Shown: positions 8,749 to 18,439 of the stretch, piece by piece
Numbering within the stretch: position 1 is the first letter of the stretch
How the letters are laid out: every line of letters starts with the position of its first letter
DNA from: a candidate division KSB1 bacterium
GTDB taxonomy: Bacteria > Zhuqueibacterota > Zhuqueibacteria > JANLFK01 > Oleimicrobiaceae
Length of the DNA stretch: 64,000 bases
Direction: 5' to 3'
NCBI GenBank assembly: GCA_024655945.1
Contig: JANLFK010000001.1
Span: forward strand, 248,001 to 312,000
The notes under the pieces: model-generated
Seen by the model: the letters and a program-made list of their open reading frames with translations, nothing else
What the model was told of the DNA's origin: nothing
The model's database searches: none
Translations under genes and position numbers: made by a program

Positions 8749-9993
8749 TCACATCCCGTACATCTCGATGATCTCTTTCTTCCCTTTGCCCAGGATGTTG
8801 TACTTTCTGCCGACCTTGACGAAGGCATCGATCGCCCGGTCCAGATGCGCCTGCTCGTGGTCTGCGGAAATCTGCACGCGGATGCGCGCCTGACCTTGGG
8901 GCACCACAGGATAGAAGAACCCAACCACGTAGATGCCCTCCTCGTAAAGGTCGCGCGCCATGTTCTGGGCCAATTTGGCGTTGTACAACATGATCGGCAC
9001 TATGGGGTGGACGCCTTCGCGAATGTCGAATCCCGCCTCCTTCATCCGGCGCCGGAAGTAGAGGGTGCTCTTTTCCAACTTGTCCCGCCGCTCTGTCGTT
9101 TCCGAGATGAGATCGAGCACCGCCAGCCCTGCCGAGACTATCACCGGTGGCACAGTGTTGGAAAAGAGGTAAGGCCGCCCGCGCTGGCGGAGCATGTCCA
9201 CCAGCTCCTTGCGCCCGCTGCCGCAGCCGCCCGATGCACCCCCCAAGGCCTTGCCGAGGGTGGTGGTGATGAGGTCCACCTGGCCCATGACGCCGCAGTG
9301 CTCATGGGTGCCACGGCCGGTCTTGCCCACGAAACCGGTGGCGTGAGAATCGTCCACCATGACCATGGCGTCGTATTTGTCGGCGAGCGCGCAAATCCGG
9401 TCCAGGGGGGCAATGTCCCCGTCCATGGAGAACACTCCGTCGGTGACGATCATGCGGAAGCGGCAGGACTGCGCTTCCTGGAGCTTCTCCTCAAGATGCG
9501 CCATGTCGAGGTGTTTGTAGACAAACTGTTGGGCACTGCACAGGCGGATGCCGTCGATGATCGACGCGTGTACCAATTTGTCGGCGATCACGGCATCCTC
9601 GCGGCCGAGCAGAGCCTCGAACACGGCGGCGTTGGCATCTAGGCAGGAGGCGAAGAGGATCGTGTCCTCTGTGCCGAGAAAGCGCGTCAACTTCTCTTCC
9701 AACTGCCGGTGGATGTCCTGAGTGCCGCAGATGAAGCGCACCGAAGACATCCCATAGCCGCGCTCCTCCAGGCCCTTGCGCGCCGCTTCCAAGATTCGCG
9801 GATGGCTGGAAAGGCCGAGGTAGTTGTTGGCGCAAAAATTGATGACCTCGCGTGTCGGCGCCCCCTTTGGGAATTCCACCGTGATCTCGGCTCCCTGGGG
9901 GGAGCAGATGTAGCGCTCCTCTTTGTACAGGCCGGCCTCACGAATCTTTGCTATCTCCTGCGCGTAGTAGTCGCGCGCTTTGCCGAATGCCAC
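8749..9993 (-). CDS. Second Kbl-like alpha-oxoamine synthase
   Basis: A 414-aa paralogue of the next gene. It has the same fold-type I PLP motifs: [23 protein letters not shown], and PLP lysine K248 in [14 protein letters not shown]. It departs from classical Kbl in the substrate region ([27 protein letters not shown]) and has a C-terminal extension ending [13 protein letters not shown] 9993 follows GGGAGG and is preferred over TTG 10011. The gene lies 67 nt after a stand-alone acyl carrier protein, and a holo-ACP synthase lies further up. A use of acyl-ACP rather than acetyl-CoA is therefore possible, but the GTQD motif is Kbl-like rather than serine-palmitoyltransferase-like. The substrate is unresolved. 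Confidence 0.82.
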   Translation of the reverse strand: MAFGKARDYYAQEIAKIREAGLYKEERYICSPQGAEITVEFPKGAPTREVINFCANNYLGLSSHPRILEAARKGLEERGYGMSSVRFICGTQDIHRQLEEKLTRFLGTEDTILFASCLDANAAVFEALLGREDAVIADKLVHASIIDGIRLCSAQQFVYKHLDMAHLEEKLQEAQSCRFRMIVTDGVFSMDGDIAPLDRICALADKYDAMVMVDDSHATGFVGKTGRGTHEHCGVMGQVDLITTTLGKALGGASGGCGSGRKELVDMLRQRGRPYLFSNTVPPVIVSAGLAVLDLISETTERRDKLEKSTLYFRRRMKEAGFDIREGVHPIVPIMLYNAKLAQNMARDLYEEGIYVVGFFYPVVPQGQARIRVQISADHEQAHLDRAIDAFVKVGRKYNILGKGKKEIIEMYGM

Positions 9994-10060
9994 GTCAACC
10001 TCCCGCACCAAGCAAGTTGGCGCCTTTTTCCACGTGCATCACCATCCCCGAGCGCCGGCG

Positions 10061-10330
10061 TCAGGCCGAGGTCTGGCCCGCCTCACCCCGCAGCTCGTTC
10101 ACCAAGGAGACGATGCCGTTGACCGTGTCGAACGCTTCCGGCGTGACCTTGGAATCCGGAATCTGGATCGCGTACTGCTTTTCCAGAAAGGTCTTCAACG
10201 AGACCATTGAGAAAGAGTCGACGATGCCACCGGAGATGAGAGGCGTGGTGTCGGTAATCTCGGTGTCGTCGGCCTCATCGAGGTACTCTTTCTTGATAAA
10301 GTCGATAATGAGCTTCTTCATGTCCTTCAT
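10061..10330 (-). CDS. Stand-alone acyl carrier protein
   Basis: An 89-aa acidic carrier protein of the ACP/PCP fold. The phosphopantetheine serine is in GGIVDSFSMVSL (Ser about residue 40), a D-S-F variant of the usual DSL. ATG 10330 follows GGAAGGGAA. The divergent serine motif suggests a dedicated carrier rather than the fatty-acid-synthase AcpP. Its neighbours are AcpS and two alpha-oxoamine synthases, so it may carry an acyl or amino-acyl group for one of them. Confidence 0.85.
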   Translation of the reverse strand: MKDMKKLIIDFIKKEYLDEADDTEITDTTPLISGGIVDSFSMVSLKTFLEKQYAIQIPDSKVTPEAFDTVNGIVSLVNELRGEAGQTSA

Positions 10331-10584
10331 GGCAGTTCCCTTCCTTTGCCTCTCCACCCCTCACGCGCCTGGCCGCCCAGCGAAGGCGCAGACTCTGCCC
10401 GTGGCCTTTGTCAGCTCGGGAGCGCAGCCGCTTGGTATGACTCCCTCCCCCCGCTCACGGAAAGAGCCTCGGCCAGTGGCTCTTCTTCATCGTCTGCACA
10501 AAGCTCCCGATTGACCGAAGTTCCTGGCACCAGCGCGACTCCCCGGGTAGCCGGTGTCAGCGCTTCACCCAATCCTCGAGCCTT

Positions 10585-10965
10585 CTACCCCCTTTCCAGA
10601 ACCACCACCGCAGCAGCAGACTCCTTAGAGTGCGACACTGAGACGTGCACCTGGGTTACCCCCTGCCGCTCGGCGAGCTCTTTTGCTCTGCCGCGCAGGC
10701 TGACAGATGGCTTGCCCTGATGGTCATTTACCAGCACTACGTCCTGCCACGACAAGCCGTCTTGCCAGCCGGTGCCCAGGGCCTTGAAGGTGGCCTCCTT
10801 GGCGGCAAACCGCACCGCGTAATGTTGCGCGCGATGCGCCATGCGTTCGCAGTAAGCCACTTCTTCCGGCGCAAACACGCGGGTCAGGAACCGCTCGCCA
10901 TGCCGCCTTACCTGTTCGTCCACCCGCGCGATCTCGATGATGTCGATCCCCACGCCAACGACCAT
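10585..10965 (-). CDS. acpS: Holo-[acyl-carrier-protein] synthase
   Basis: Transfers 4'-phosphopantetheine from CoA to apo-ACP. It is 126 aa, typical of AcpS. Family motifs are GIDIIEIARV at the N-terminus and FAAKEATFKALG in the middle, with the Mg-binding Asp and Glu. ATG 10965 follows GGAGGG and starts 26 nt past the tdh stop. The 254-nt gap before the acp gene shows no gene. Confidence 0.92.
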   Translation of the reverse strand: MVVGVGIDIIEIARVDEQVRRHGERFLTRVFAPEEVAYCERMAHRAQHYAVRFAAKEATFKALGTGWQDGLSWQDVVLVNDHQGKPSVSLRGRAKELAERQGVTQVHVSVSHSKESAAAVVVLERG

Positions 10966-10991
10966 TGGCTGGCCCTCCACCAGCGCTGCGG

Positions 10992-12032
10992 CTACGGCAC
11001 GAGCACGATCTTGCCGCAATTGCCCTCTGCCATGAGCTGCATCCCCATCTCGAACTCTGCCAGCGGAAAGGTGTGGGTGATGATCGTCCTCAGGTCGATG
11101 AGGCCGCTCTTGATAAAGCCGGCGCTCTTGTACCAGGTCTGGAACATGGTGCGGCCGGTCACTCCGTAGATCCGCAAAGCCTTGAACACCACATCGTTGT
11201 TGAGGTCCAGCGTAACATTCCCATTGTACAGGCCCAAAATGGAGACGCGGCCACCGGGAGTGGTCACTCTCAGGGCCTGGCGCAGTGCCTCTGCGTTGCC
11301 CGACATCTCGAGGGCGACATCCACGCCGTTCCCATCGGTGGCCTCGATGATCTCGGCGACAACGTCAGTGGCGCGTGGGTTAAAGGTCTCGGTCGCGCCA
11401 AGCTTGCGCGCAAGGTTCAGGCGGTACTCGTTGACCTCAGTCACATAGATGGCCGAGGCCCCGGAAGCGCGAGCCACGGCAATGCCGAACAGGCCCACCG
11501 GGCCGGCGCCCATCACGGCCACCGTCTTGCCAGCCACGTCCTCAGAAAGCACGGTGTCCACGGCATTGCCCAACGGCTCCTGCACCGAGGCGAACTCATA
11601 GGGCACCGCCGGGTCGTTCTTGATAACGTCCACCTCAGGGACGACTGCGTACTCGGCAAACACACCGTCGCGATCCACGCCAAAGATTTTCAAGTTTCGG
11701 CAGATGGCCATACGTCCGGTGCGGCACTGGTAGCAGTGCCCACAAGGGATGTGCGTTTCGGCAGAAATTTTGTCGCCCACCTTCACGAAGTGGACATTCC
11801 GGCCCACCTCGACCACCTCGCCTGCCAGCTCGTGACCCATGATTTGCGGCGTCTTGATGCGGCTGGCCGCCCACTGGTTCCACTCGTAGATGTGCAGGTC
11901 TGTGCCGCAGATCGAAGTGGCGTGCACCTTGACGAGCACTTCGTCCGGCCCGCATCGGGGAATATCCACTTCGAGATACTCGGCCCCCGGGCCCGGTTTC
12001 GTCTTCACCACCGCTTTCATCTTCTCTGCCAT
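10992..12032 (-). CDS. tdh: L-threonine 3-dehydrogenase
   Basis: Zinc- and NAD-dependent enzyme that oxidises L-threonine to 2-amino-3-ketobutyrate, the substrate of Kbl. It is 346 aa, near the 341 of E. coli. The catalytic zinc site is visible in SICGTDLHIYEWNQW and GHELAG, the structural zinc cysteines in CGHCYQCRTGRMAIC, and the nucleotide site in VMGAGPVGLFG. The C-terminal GVTGRTMFQTWYK and AEGNCGKIVL are Tdh hallmarks. ATG 12032 follows GGGAG. With kbl it completes the threonine-to-glycine route. Confidence 0.95.
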   Translation of the reverse strand: MAEKMKAVVKTKPGPGAEYLEVDIPRCGPDEVLVKVHATSICGTDLHIYEWNQWAASRIKTPQIMGHELAGEVVEVGRNVHFVKVGDKISAETHIPCGHCYQCRTGRMAICRNLKIFGVDRDGVFAEYAVVPEVDVIKNDPAVPYEFASVQEPLGNAVDTVLSEDVAGKTVAVMGAGPVGLFGIAVARASGASAIYVTEVNEYRLNLARKLGATETFNPRATDVVAEIIEATDGNGVDVALEMSGNAEALRQALRVTTPGGRVSILGLYNGNVTLDLNNDVVFKALRIYGVTGRTMFQTWYKSAGFIKSGLIDLRTIITHTFPLAEFEMGMQLMAEGNCGKIVLVP

Positions 12033-12084
12033 ACAGTCTCCCTTCCAGCTGTGCTCTCCGTGGCCCGTACAGGGCTCCAGCTCC

Positions 12085-15000
12085 CTAGCGGAGCAACGTC
12101 ATCTTACGGACAATCCTTCCGGTTGGCGTAATCATTACGCAAAAGTAGACTCCGCTCGGCAGCGCATTGCCATTTCTGTCGTCGCCATGCCACCACAGCT
12201 TATGCGTTCCCGGCGGCAGTTCGTCGTCCAGAAGCCGCCGCACAAGGCGACCGCTGAGGTCGTAGATGCCCACCACCACGCGGGCCCGCTGGCCCACGAT
12301 GCAGGTAATCTCCGTCTGCGGGTTGAACGGGTTCGGGTAGTTCCCCTGGATGTCGAACTGAGCCGCGCAAGCCGCGCCTGACTTGCCGGGCACAGGAGCT
12401 ATCAAGTGGCCAGGCGCGACCACGATATCGTCCAAATAGACCCCCTCGTACTCTATTGCCGGGTCGCTCTCGAAGAGGAAGCGAATGGCAGTGAGCGTCC
12501 CCGGATCCAAGAAGGAGATGTCATAAACGTACGGGAGCCAATCGATGCCCATGAGGGCGGAATCCAGGGCGCCTCCGGTACCGATGAAGTCGAGAAGCAC
12601 CCATTGGCCCTTGTCGCGGACCTGCACGTAGAGGCCGTCGCCGCGGTATCCCGGCTCCGAGTAAACGGCCACGTCATACCAGGCCCAGAAGCTCAAGGTG
12701 GCTGCAGGCGGCACGCGGAATTCGGGCGTGATGAGCGCAGTGTACATGTTCGGCAGATAGCGCGCCGAATCCTCTTGGCCGCAATACCAGGCATGCAGCC
12801 CAGAGTGCTGGCGTCGGCTGGAAACGTGCCACAGGTCGCGAGCCCCACCGTGCACATAGCCCGCCAGCGGCACTTCCACGTCGTCGTGGAAGCCTGTGGC
12901 ACCGACGATGATTGTGGCGGAGGCGGTAAAGACCTGTCCAGCCTCGGTCAGCAAGCGAAACGCCACCGTCGGAAAGCATGGCGAAGCCGTCCCAAAGGCC
13001 ACGCGCATCTCCACCGGGACAGAGACGGTGTCGCCAATCCCGACAGTCCCCAACTTGCGCCGAGGGGTAACCACCTCTAAAGCCTCTCCCCCTGCTTCGC
13101 ACTCCAGCACGACGCCACGCGCCTGGCGCGAGCCGCGATTCACAACGGTGACCTCCAGGTCGACGACTTCGCCTGGCTCGAGCACGCCATCGCCATCTCC
13201 CAGGCGACGGTCCGATGGGGTCGCACTGGCAAGGGTCAACAGAGGCGCAGCAACCGGCACCCGGAAGGCACTACGCCAGGTTTGTCCATCGCGATCTGTA
13301 GCGATGAGGGAGAACCCCGCCACGTCCCCGTGGCTGCACTGCTCAGACACACGCAGCAGAAAGCCGCTGCCAGGCGGCACCGGGTAGGAAGAAGCCCCCG
13401 GCGGCAGATCGCCAAAGCTCGCGGTGCTGTCCAACAACGTCCCCAGCTGACCCTGCGGCCTGAGCACGCACTCCACCCCCATCGCGGGTGCCGTACCACG
13501 GTTGACCAGCTCCACCTCCAGGCGCACCTCAGCGCCCGGCTCGAACGCGCCATCCGGGACTGAGGTACCTTCAAGTCGGTAGCCCTTGTAGAGCACGTAA
13601 GGCCCTTCGCCCTGTACCGGAACGGTGACCACCCGCGGCAGGTAGTTCTGCGCCGTGACCGTGACGGTGAGCGAATCGAGTGTCGAGCCCGGGGCGACAG
13701 GCGCGACAAACAAGCCCGCGGCGTCGGTACTCCCCCGCTCGTAGACCCCGGCTCCGGCCATCACGCAGACCGATGCCCCTTTCACAGGCTGCCCCCCATC
13801 CAGCACACGCACCGCGAACTCTTGCTCTCCCGTGGGCACAGTCGCTGGGCAGTCCACCGTCAACTCTCGCGGTACGTCGGTCCAAATGGGCATCTCCGGG
13901 TCGCCCAACAGGGTGATTTCGTACTGACACCAGCGGTATACATTCTCCTGCCGAGAGAAAGGCGCATAGTAGGCCTTGGCCATGCCAATGGCTTGGCCAA
14001 CGCGCGTCAGGCCCTCCTGAAAGAGGAAGCGGAAAAACTGCTGGTCGAACCTGTCAGAGTAGCCGTATTTTGGGTTCCCGGGTGAGCCCCACCCGTAACG
14101 CGAATTGCCGATGAAGGCAACACCACCCCCGCGAGCGTTGCGGACAAAATGCTCGGCGATGCAATCTTCTTCAAAATTGGCCGGGTAGCAGCCAATGGAA
14201 TAGAGTACCGAAAAGCGCGGACCATTGGCCAGCCTGTCCATGTCCGCCATCTGCAAATAGCCGGTGCCCACCCCCATGACCGTGGTGAAGGCGTGGCCGT
14301 CATGGTTGACCAGATTCATCCCGCGATTCAGCGCGCTGACGACCGACTGCACGCTCTCGTTCCCCCGAGAGTGGTAGAGTTTAGTTATCTCGAAGCGGGC
14401 GGGCACGTACAATTCATCGATCAGGTCTTTGCCCACGCCAGAATCGGTGTACGGGTTATCCCACAGGACATCGGCTGCGAACAGGGCCCGGGTCTGGTAG
14501 TCGCAAGGCGGATTTCGCTCGTAAGTAAGAACCTTTTCCACGAACGCCTGAACTTGCGCCACGTTGTTCACCGGTGCCCGCCCCACGAACACGTCGGGAT
14601 AGAGGTCCACGCTGTCGGCCACCTCTCCGTACACCAAAGACCTGTTCTCATCCCATGTGCGGTCCAAGTCGGAGAAGTAGAGGTCGCACGGGATCGCATT
14701 TGCTTTCGCCCCCTGCAGACAGTCCATGGCATAGGCCGTGCGATAGGGCACATGGTCAACATCGCCGCCCAGCAATACCCATCTGATGTTCCACACCGAC
14801 CGCATAGCCTTGAGGAACTCTCGGATGCGAACTGCATTGTCCTTGGCGACATAGGTCCCGTAGATTTCCTCGGTGGTCACAACTGTCGCTGCCAGGCCCT
14901 TCTGCCGCTTCCAGTCAGCGAGTGGCTGGAAAGCGTCCCTGAAGGCTGGAGGCGTGATGATGACGTATTCGTGCTCCTCGGTGGGGGCCTTCACCCGCTT

Positions 15001-15642
15001 GGCCAGGCCGAGAGCCCTGTGGCGATCAACTTCCTCCTTGTTATCCACAAGCTTGGCAAGGAGCAGGAGGCCCTCTTCGTCCAGCTCCTGGGCCGGGCTG
15101 CCCTGGTCAAAGCGTACGCAAAGATGGATCTCGCGCCGCAAGAAGAGCCGATGCTGCGCCGGGACAAAGGCGACCGGGTAAACAGCTATCTCCGCAATGG
15201 TCATCCCTGCGAGTAGCCCCTGGCCTAAGAAGCGCGCCTGCACAGCCGGGTATGGCTCGGCGCTCATGTAGGCCTCCGGCTTTGGGACGACAAAGGGGAT
15301 CTCCTGCGAGTGCGAATAGGGGTACGCCGGCTGCGCAGGAAAAACGGTCACCCCCGATGCCAGCTCCTGCGCATCCGAGGCCGTGGCTTCGACACTTAGC
15401 ACTCGCACCCCAGGCGGCAACGCCAAGCGCACCACGCGCGCCGGCAGCTGTGGCTCCCCTACTGCCTCAGTGAGCTCACACCCTTCCATGGTCACCCGCG
15501 TGAAGCCCTGCACGTTCTGGAGCTCCACTTCCACCTCAGAAAAGCTGACAGTGTGGTGATACTCTCCACCGCGCACTGACCAGGCCGCCAATGACACGAA
15601 GGCCACAATGGCCAACGCAGCCACGCTGCTTTTCGTCCGCAT
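12085..15642 (-). CDS. Secreted gingipain-like C25 cysteine peptidase with T9SS tail
   Basis: A 1185-aa exported peptidase of family C25. A signal peptide (MRTKSSVAALAIVAFVSLAAW) leads a propeptide-like region, then the catalytic domain with H450 in NHDGHAF and C485 in YSIGCYPANF. After it come a carboxypeptidase-like Ig segment, CARDB-like repeats with DGDGVLEPGE, and a jelly-roll region. The end is a T9SS-type tail starting NYPNPFNPQTEI and finishing in SGVYFCVMITPTGRIVRKMTLLR-like order. An earlier ATG at 15672 overlaps the stop of the upstream gene as ATGA, so the two are translationally coupled whichever start is used. It is expected to be displayed on or released from the cell surface. 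Confidence 0.88.
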   Translation of the reverse strand: MRTKSSVAALAIVAFVSLAAWSVRGGEYHHTVSFSEVEVELQNVQGFTRVTMEGCELTEAVGEPQLPARVVRLALPPGVRVLSVEATASDAQELASGVTVFPAQPAYPYSHSQEIPFVVPKPEAYMSAEPYPAVQARFLGQGLLAGMTIAEIAVYPVAFVPAQHRLFLRREIHLCVRFDQGSPAQELDEEGLLLLAKLVDNKEEVDRHRALGLAKRVKAPTEEHEYVIITPPAFRDAFQPLADWKRQKGLAATVVTTEEIYGTYVAKDNAVRIREFLKAMRSVWNIRWVLLGGDVDHVPYRTAYAMDCLQGAKANAIPCDLYFSDLDRTWDENRSLVYGEVADSVDLYPDVFVGRAPVNNVAQVQAFVEKVLTYERNPPCDYQTRALFAADVLWDNPYTDSGVGKDLIDELYVPARFEITKLYHSRGNESVQSVVSALNRGMNLVNHDGHAFTTVMGVGTGYLQMADMDRLANGPRFSVLYSIGCYPANFEEDCIAEHFVRNARGGGVAFIGNSRYGWGSPGNPKYGYSDRFDQQFFRFLFQEGLTRVGQAIGMAKAYYAPFSRQENVYRWCQYEITLLGDPEMPIWTDVPRELTVDCPATVPTGEQEFAVRVLDGGQPVKGASVCVMAGAGVYERGSTDAAGLFVAPVAPGSTLDSLTVTVTAQNYLPRVVTVPVQGEGPYVLYKGYRLEGTSVPDGAFEPGAEVRLEVELVNRGTAPAMGVECVLRPQGQLGTLLDSTASFGDLPPGASSYPVPPGSGFLLRVSEQCSHGDVAGFSLIATDRDGQTWRSAFRVPVAAPLLTLASATPSDRRLGDGDGVLEPGEVVDLEVTVVNRGSRQARGVVLECEAGGEALEVVTPRRKLGTVGIGDTVSVPVEMRVAFGTASPCFPTVAFRLLTEAGQVFTASATIIVGATGFHDDVEVPLAGYVHGGARDLWHVSSRRQHSGLHAWYCGQEDSARYLPNMYTALITPEFRVPPAATLSFWAWYDVAVYSEPGYRGDGLYVQVRDKGQWVLLDFIGTGGALDSALMGIDWLPYVYDISFLDPGTLTAIRFLFESDPAIEYEGVYLDDIVVAPGHLIAPVPGKSGAACAAQFDIQGNYPNPFNPQTEITCIVGQRARVVVGIYDLSGRLVRRLLDDELPPGTHKLWWHGDDRNGNALPSGVYFCVMITPTGRIVRKMTLLR

Positions 15643-15668
15643 ACGCGCCTCGGGGCTGTGATAGGCGC

Positions 15669-18083
15669 TCATTTCACCAGGCTCACTTTCTGAACGACCC
15701 GGGTCCCTCCTGCCTCGAGCACGCAAAAGTAGATTCCGGAGCACACCGCGTTGCCCCGGTCGTCCATGCCTTCCCACGTCAGCTGGCGTTCCCCCGCGGC
15801 GATGGGGCCATCGTAGAGGGTGGCGACTCGCTGCCCGCGCACGTCGTAGATGGCAACGGACGCACATTCCGGAAGCGGGGATAGTCCGCCAGGTTGCGCC
15901 AGGACCTTCATCGCGGCGCGCGCCCGCTGAGTGAAGGGATTCGGGTGGAAAAGCGAGAGCTCCAGCTTCGTGGGGACTGCAGCGGCGAGGTTGCTGAAAG
16001 CAGGCTCGACCAAGGTGCGCAGGTCATCGCGTCCGCCAGCAGCGCGGTAACGCTGCGCAAACTCCTGCAGAAACTGGTTGGCAATGTCAGCGTCGTGGAT
16101 GATGAGCGTATTCTCATCGTTGATCGTCTCCGCACTGCTGCTCCAGTTATGCGAGCCCGTGATGACCAGCGGGTCGCTTGCAGTCGCGTAAACGTCCACA
16201 ATGGCATACTTGTGATGCAAAAGGCCTGCCTCCAAGTCAATCCAGACATCGGCCTTTGGCGACCAAGGGTAGGGGCCAGTCCCCGCCATGTTGCCAAACT
16301 GAGAGGCTGCATGACGCGCCTCGCTACTGTCGAACACGCCTTTCAGCTTGAATCCCGGCACTCCGTACCACTTCTCCCGCATCGCCGCTGCCACATCCGA
16401 CCGCGTGAAGGAGTAGATGCAGAAGTAGATTGAAGCTTCTGCCGTGTTGAGGGCAGCGATTATCTTGCTGGTCGTACGGTCAGAAGGGCTCATGTATTGC
16501 TCCACGGCCCTGCCGCCAATCATGAACCTATGGGGCGTGTTTTCCCTTTTGCGCGAGCCAAATCGGGCATTTGCAGAATTGGGGGTGCTGCTCTCCCTAC
16601 CCCACATTTCGTTGAACTCTGCGGTGTAGCAGGCGGCCAGCGCCTGATCCTGCACGAGCACGACGTTCTCGGCATTGCTGCTCACTCCCGCGTAGCTGGC
16701 ATTGTAGGAGCCAGTCCAGACCCAGTCATCGGCAGCGCTGCTCTTGTCCCAGTAATCGAATACGGCGAACTTGTTGTGCATATACCCGGAGCCGTCGTTG
16801 TTGCCATAAGCATCGTCAATGACCGGGATGCCAGCGGCTACCAGGTCGGCAATTTGGGTGCTGCGGTTATCGCGTTCGGTGATTACCCGCACCCTCACCC
16901 CACGCTGCTTGGCCGCCACCAACGCCTGGGCTACGAGGGCATGGGTAAGATTGTAGAAGCAAAAGTCAATGGAGTACTGCGCAGCCTGAATGCGCTCCGT
17001 CAGGCGCTGCGCCACATCCACCTCTCCGTTGGCCACCGTGGTGCTGGCGTAAGCAGCATTGACGCTCTTGGTGAAGTAGACAATGATTTGTCCCGTACAT
17101 TCCGGGGGCGAAGCCGTGCTGAAGAGCAGGTCCCTTCCGGCGGTGGTCCCCGCGGCATTGGTGGAAAGGACTTGGCAATGATAGAACGTCGCCGGTTCCA
17201 ACCCCGTCAGTCTGATTGCGTGTTGTGTCACCAAGCTGCTGTCGCCGACGCTGCCCAGCTCATACTCATCCGTCCTGCCGTATCGCACCAAGCTGGAAGC
17301 AGGGGTGTCGGTCTCCCAAGTTATCATCACACTGTAAGGCTCGATCTCCGTCTCTGTCGCGTCGCGCACAAGGTGCGGCCCAGAGCTCATGATGATGTCG
17401 GTTCGATAGCGCGGTGATACCTCATAGCCGGAGGTGAAAGGAGAAGTCTGGTCATACTGTTTGAGGATGCCCACGACGTCAAAAATCCCGGTGGGATGCG
17501 GGATGCCAGTGTCCCTGTCGATGAAGAGGTCGCAGGAGGCAGTGCCATCGGAAATGGGGCCGCCGTAGAGGCCGGTCTGAGTGTAGGTCACGCGGTTTAT
17601 GCGCACCAACCTCCCCTCGTTGGGTTCACTTCCGTCGGCGAGGAAAGAGTTGGCCACATCCCAGCAGGTCAACACCAGAGGGTCCGGTACGCGGAACCCT
17701 GACCCGTGGATGGTGAATTGCAGCGGCTGCGTTGGAAATCCGTAGATCTCCGTCAGACCGTAGTAAGACTTGACCACCCCTGTGACCGTGAGGCTATCCC
17801 CGAGCTCGACACGCGTAGGATCGTTGAGGCCAAACACGCACACCCCGGCGGTGGCGTCCTGCACGAAAATCTCAAGGTTGCTACCATAGGTGCCCGATCC
17901 CACGGTGGCGATCCCGGTCACGGTGACCTGGGTACCCTCAGCATATGGCGCTTTGGGCATGCCGGTGTGGTCGTTATGGTGCAGGTCGATGATTGGTACT
18001 ACCTGGCCGAACAATAGGCCAGTGCGCAGCGAGAGCAACGCGCCCAACCCCAAAGCCCACATCACGGTTCTCCTGCATCGCAT
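15669..18083 (-). CDS. Secreted phospholipase-D-like protein with OB and FN3 domains and T9SS tail
   Basis: An 804-aa exported protein. After the signal peptide comes an OB-fold, nuclease-associated domain (about 35-190: VTVTGIATVGSG, EIFVQDATAG). Next are a fibronectin type III domain (about 230-320) and two PLD half-sites. Both HKD motifs are intact: HNKFAVFD (H436, K438, D443) and HHKYAIVD (H623, K625, D630). They form one composite active site for phosphodiester cleavage, of DNA or phospholipid. The tail has HPNPFTQR and ends VVQKVSLVK, a weaker T9SS sorting signal. ATG 18083 follows GGGAGA. A strong promoter lies about 330 nt upstream. Nuclease versus lipase cannot be decided from sequence. 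Confidence 0.85.
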   Translation of the reverse strand: MRCRRTVMWALGLGALLSLRTGLLFGQVVPIIDLHHNDHTGMPKAPYAEGTQVTVTGIATVGSGTYGSNLEIFVQDATAGVCVFGLNDPTRVELGDSLTVTGVVKSYYGLTEIYGFPTQPLQFTIHGSGFRVPDPLVLTCWDVANSFLADGSEPNEGRLVRINRVTYTQTGLYGGPISDGTASCDLFIDRDTGIPHPTGIFDVVGILKQYDQTSPFTSGYEVSPRYRTDIIMSSGPHLVRDATETEIEPYSVMITWETDTPASSLVRYGRTDEYELGSVGDSSLVTQHAIRLTGLEPATFYHCQVLSTNAAGTTAGRDLLFSTASPPECTGQIIVYFTKSVNAAYASTTVANGEVDVAQRLTERIQAAQYSIDFCFYNLTHALVAQALVAAKQRGVRVRVITERDNRSTQIADLVAAGIPVIDDAYGNNDGSGYMHNKFAVFDYWDKSSAADDWVWTGSYNASYAGVSSNAENVVLVQDQALAACYTAEFNEMWGRESSTPNSANARFGSRKRENTPHRFMIGGRAVEQYMSPSDRTTSKIIAALNTAEASIYFCIYSFTRSDVAAAMREKWYGVPGFKLKGVFDSSEARHAASQFGNMAGTGPYPWSPKADVWIDLEAGLLHHKYAIVDVYATASDPLVITGSHNWSSSAETINDENTLIIHDADIANQFLQEFAQRYRAAGGRDDLRTLVEPAFSNLAAAVPTKLELSLFHPNPFTQRARAAMKVLAQPGGLSPLPECASVAIYDVRGQRVATLYDGPIAAGERQLTWEGMDDRGNAVCSGIYFCVLEAGGTRVVQKVSLVK

Positions 18084-18410
18084 AGCAGTCTCCCGCCTAA
18101 CCCTCACTACTTTCTGTTCTTCGTATCCCGCGCGCACTGCTATTTCCCCACAACACCACCGGCAACTTTCGCCACCCGAGGAAGCTTAAGCAAGGAGTTG
18201 GTCCGATGTTGGACCGCAGGCGCCGATGGAGGGCATCGGTGTGCTGGGGCTGCCTATGCTCTTCCCTGCCCAATGGATACCAAGGGCGAGGTTCGCCTGC
18301 GGCTCCGCCGGATTGGGAGCAAGAGGCATTGAAAGAAGCAACAGGTCCGATTCCGCCCGGCACGCGCATCCTTATCGATGGTGGTAACCACACGCTCGTT
18401 CTTCGTGGCA
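18084..18410 (-). other. Long 5' leader of the PLD/C25 transcript
   Basis: About 325 nt separate the promoter's -10 box from the PLD start codon. I see no intact gene and recognise no riboswitch family. The length leaves room for a structured leader. Confidence 0.35.
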
Positions 18411-18439
18411 AATATACTGATATCCGCCCTTATTGTCAA
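18411..18439 (-). promoter_or_regulatory. Consensus sigma-70 promoter (TTGACA-17-TATATT)
   Basis: On the minus strand a perfect TTGACA (18434-18439) is followed after 17 nt by TATATT (18411-18416), then TGCC. It faces the PLD and C25 genes. It is the best match to a housekeeping promoter in the window. Confidence 0.72.

Noticed and set aside
8749-9993. Serine palmitoyltransferase call for the second oxoamine synthase
   Set aside because: The GTQD motif and the rest of the core are Kbl-like; only the neighbouring ACP favours SPT.
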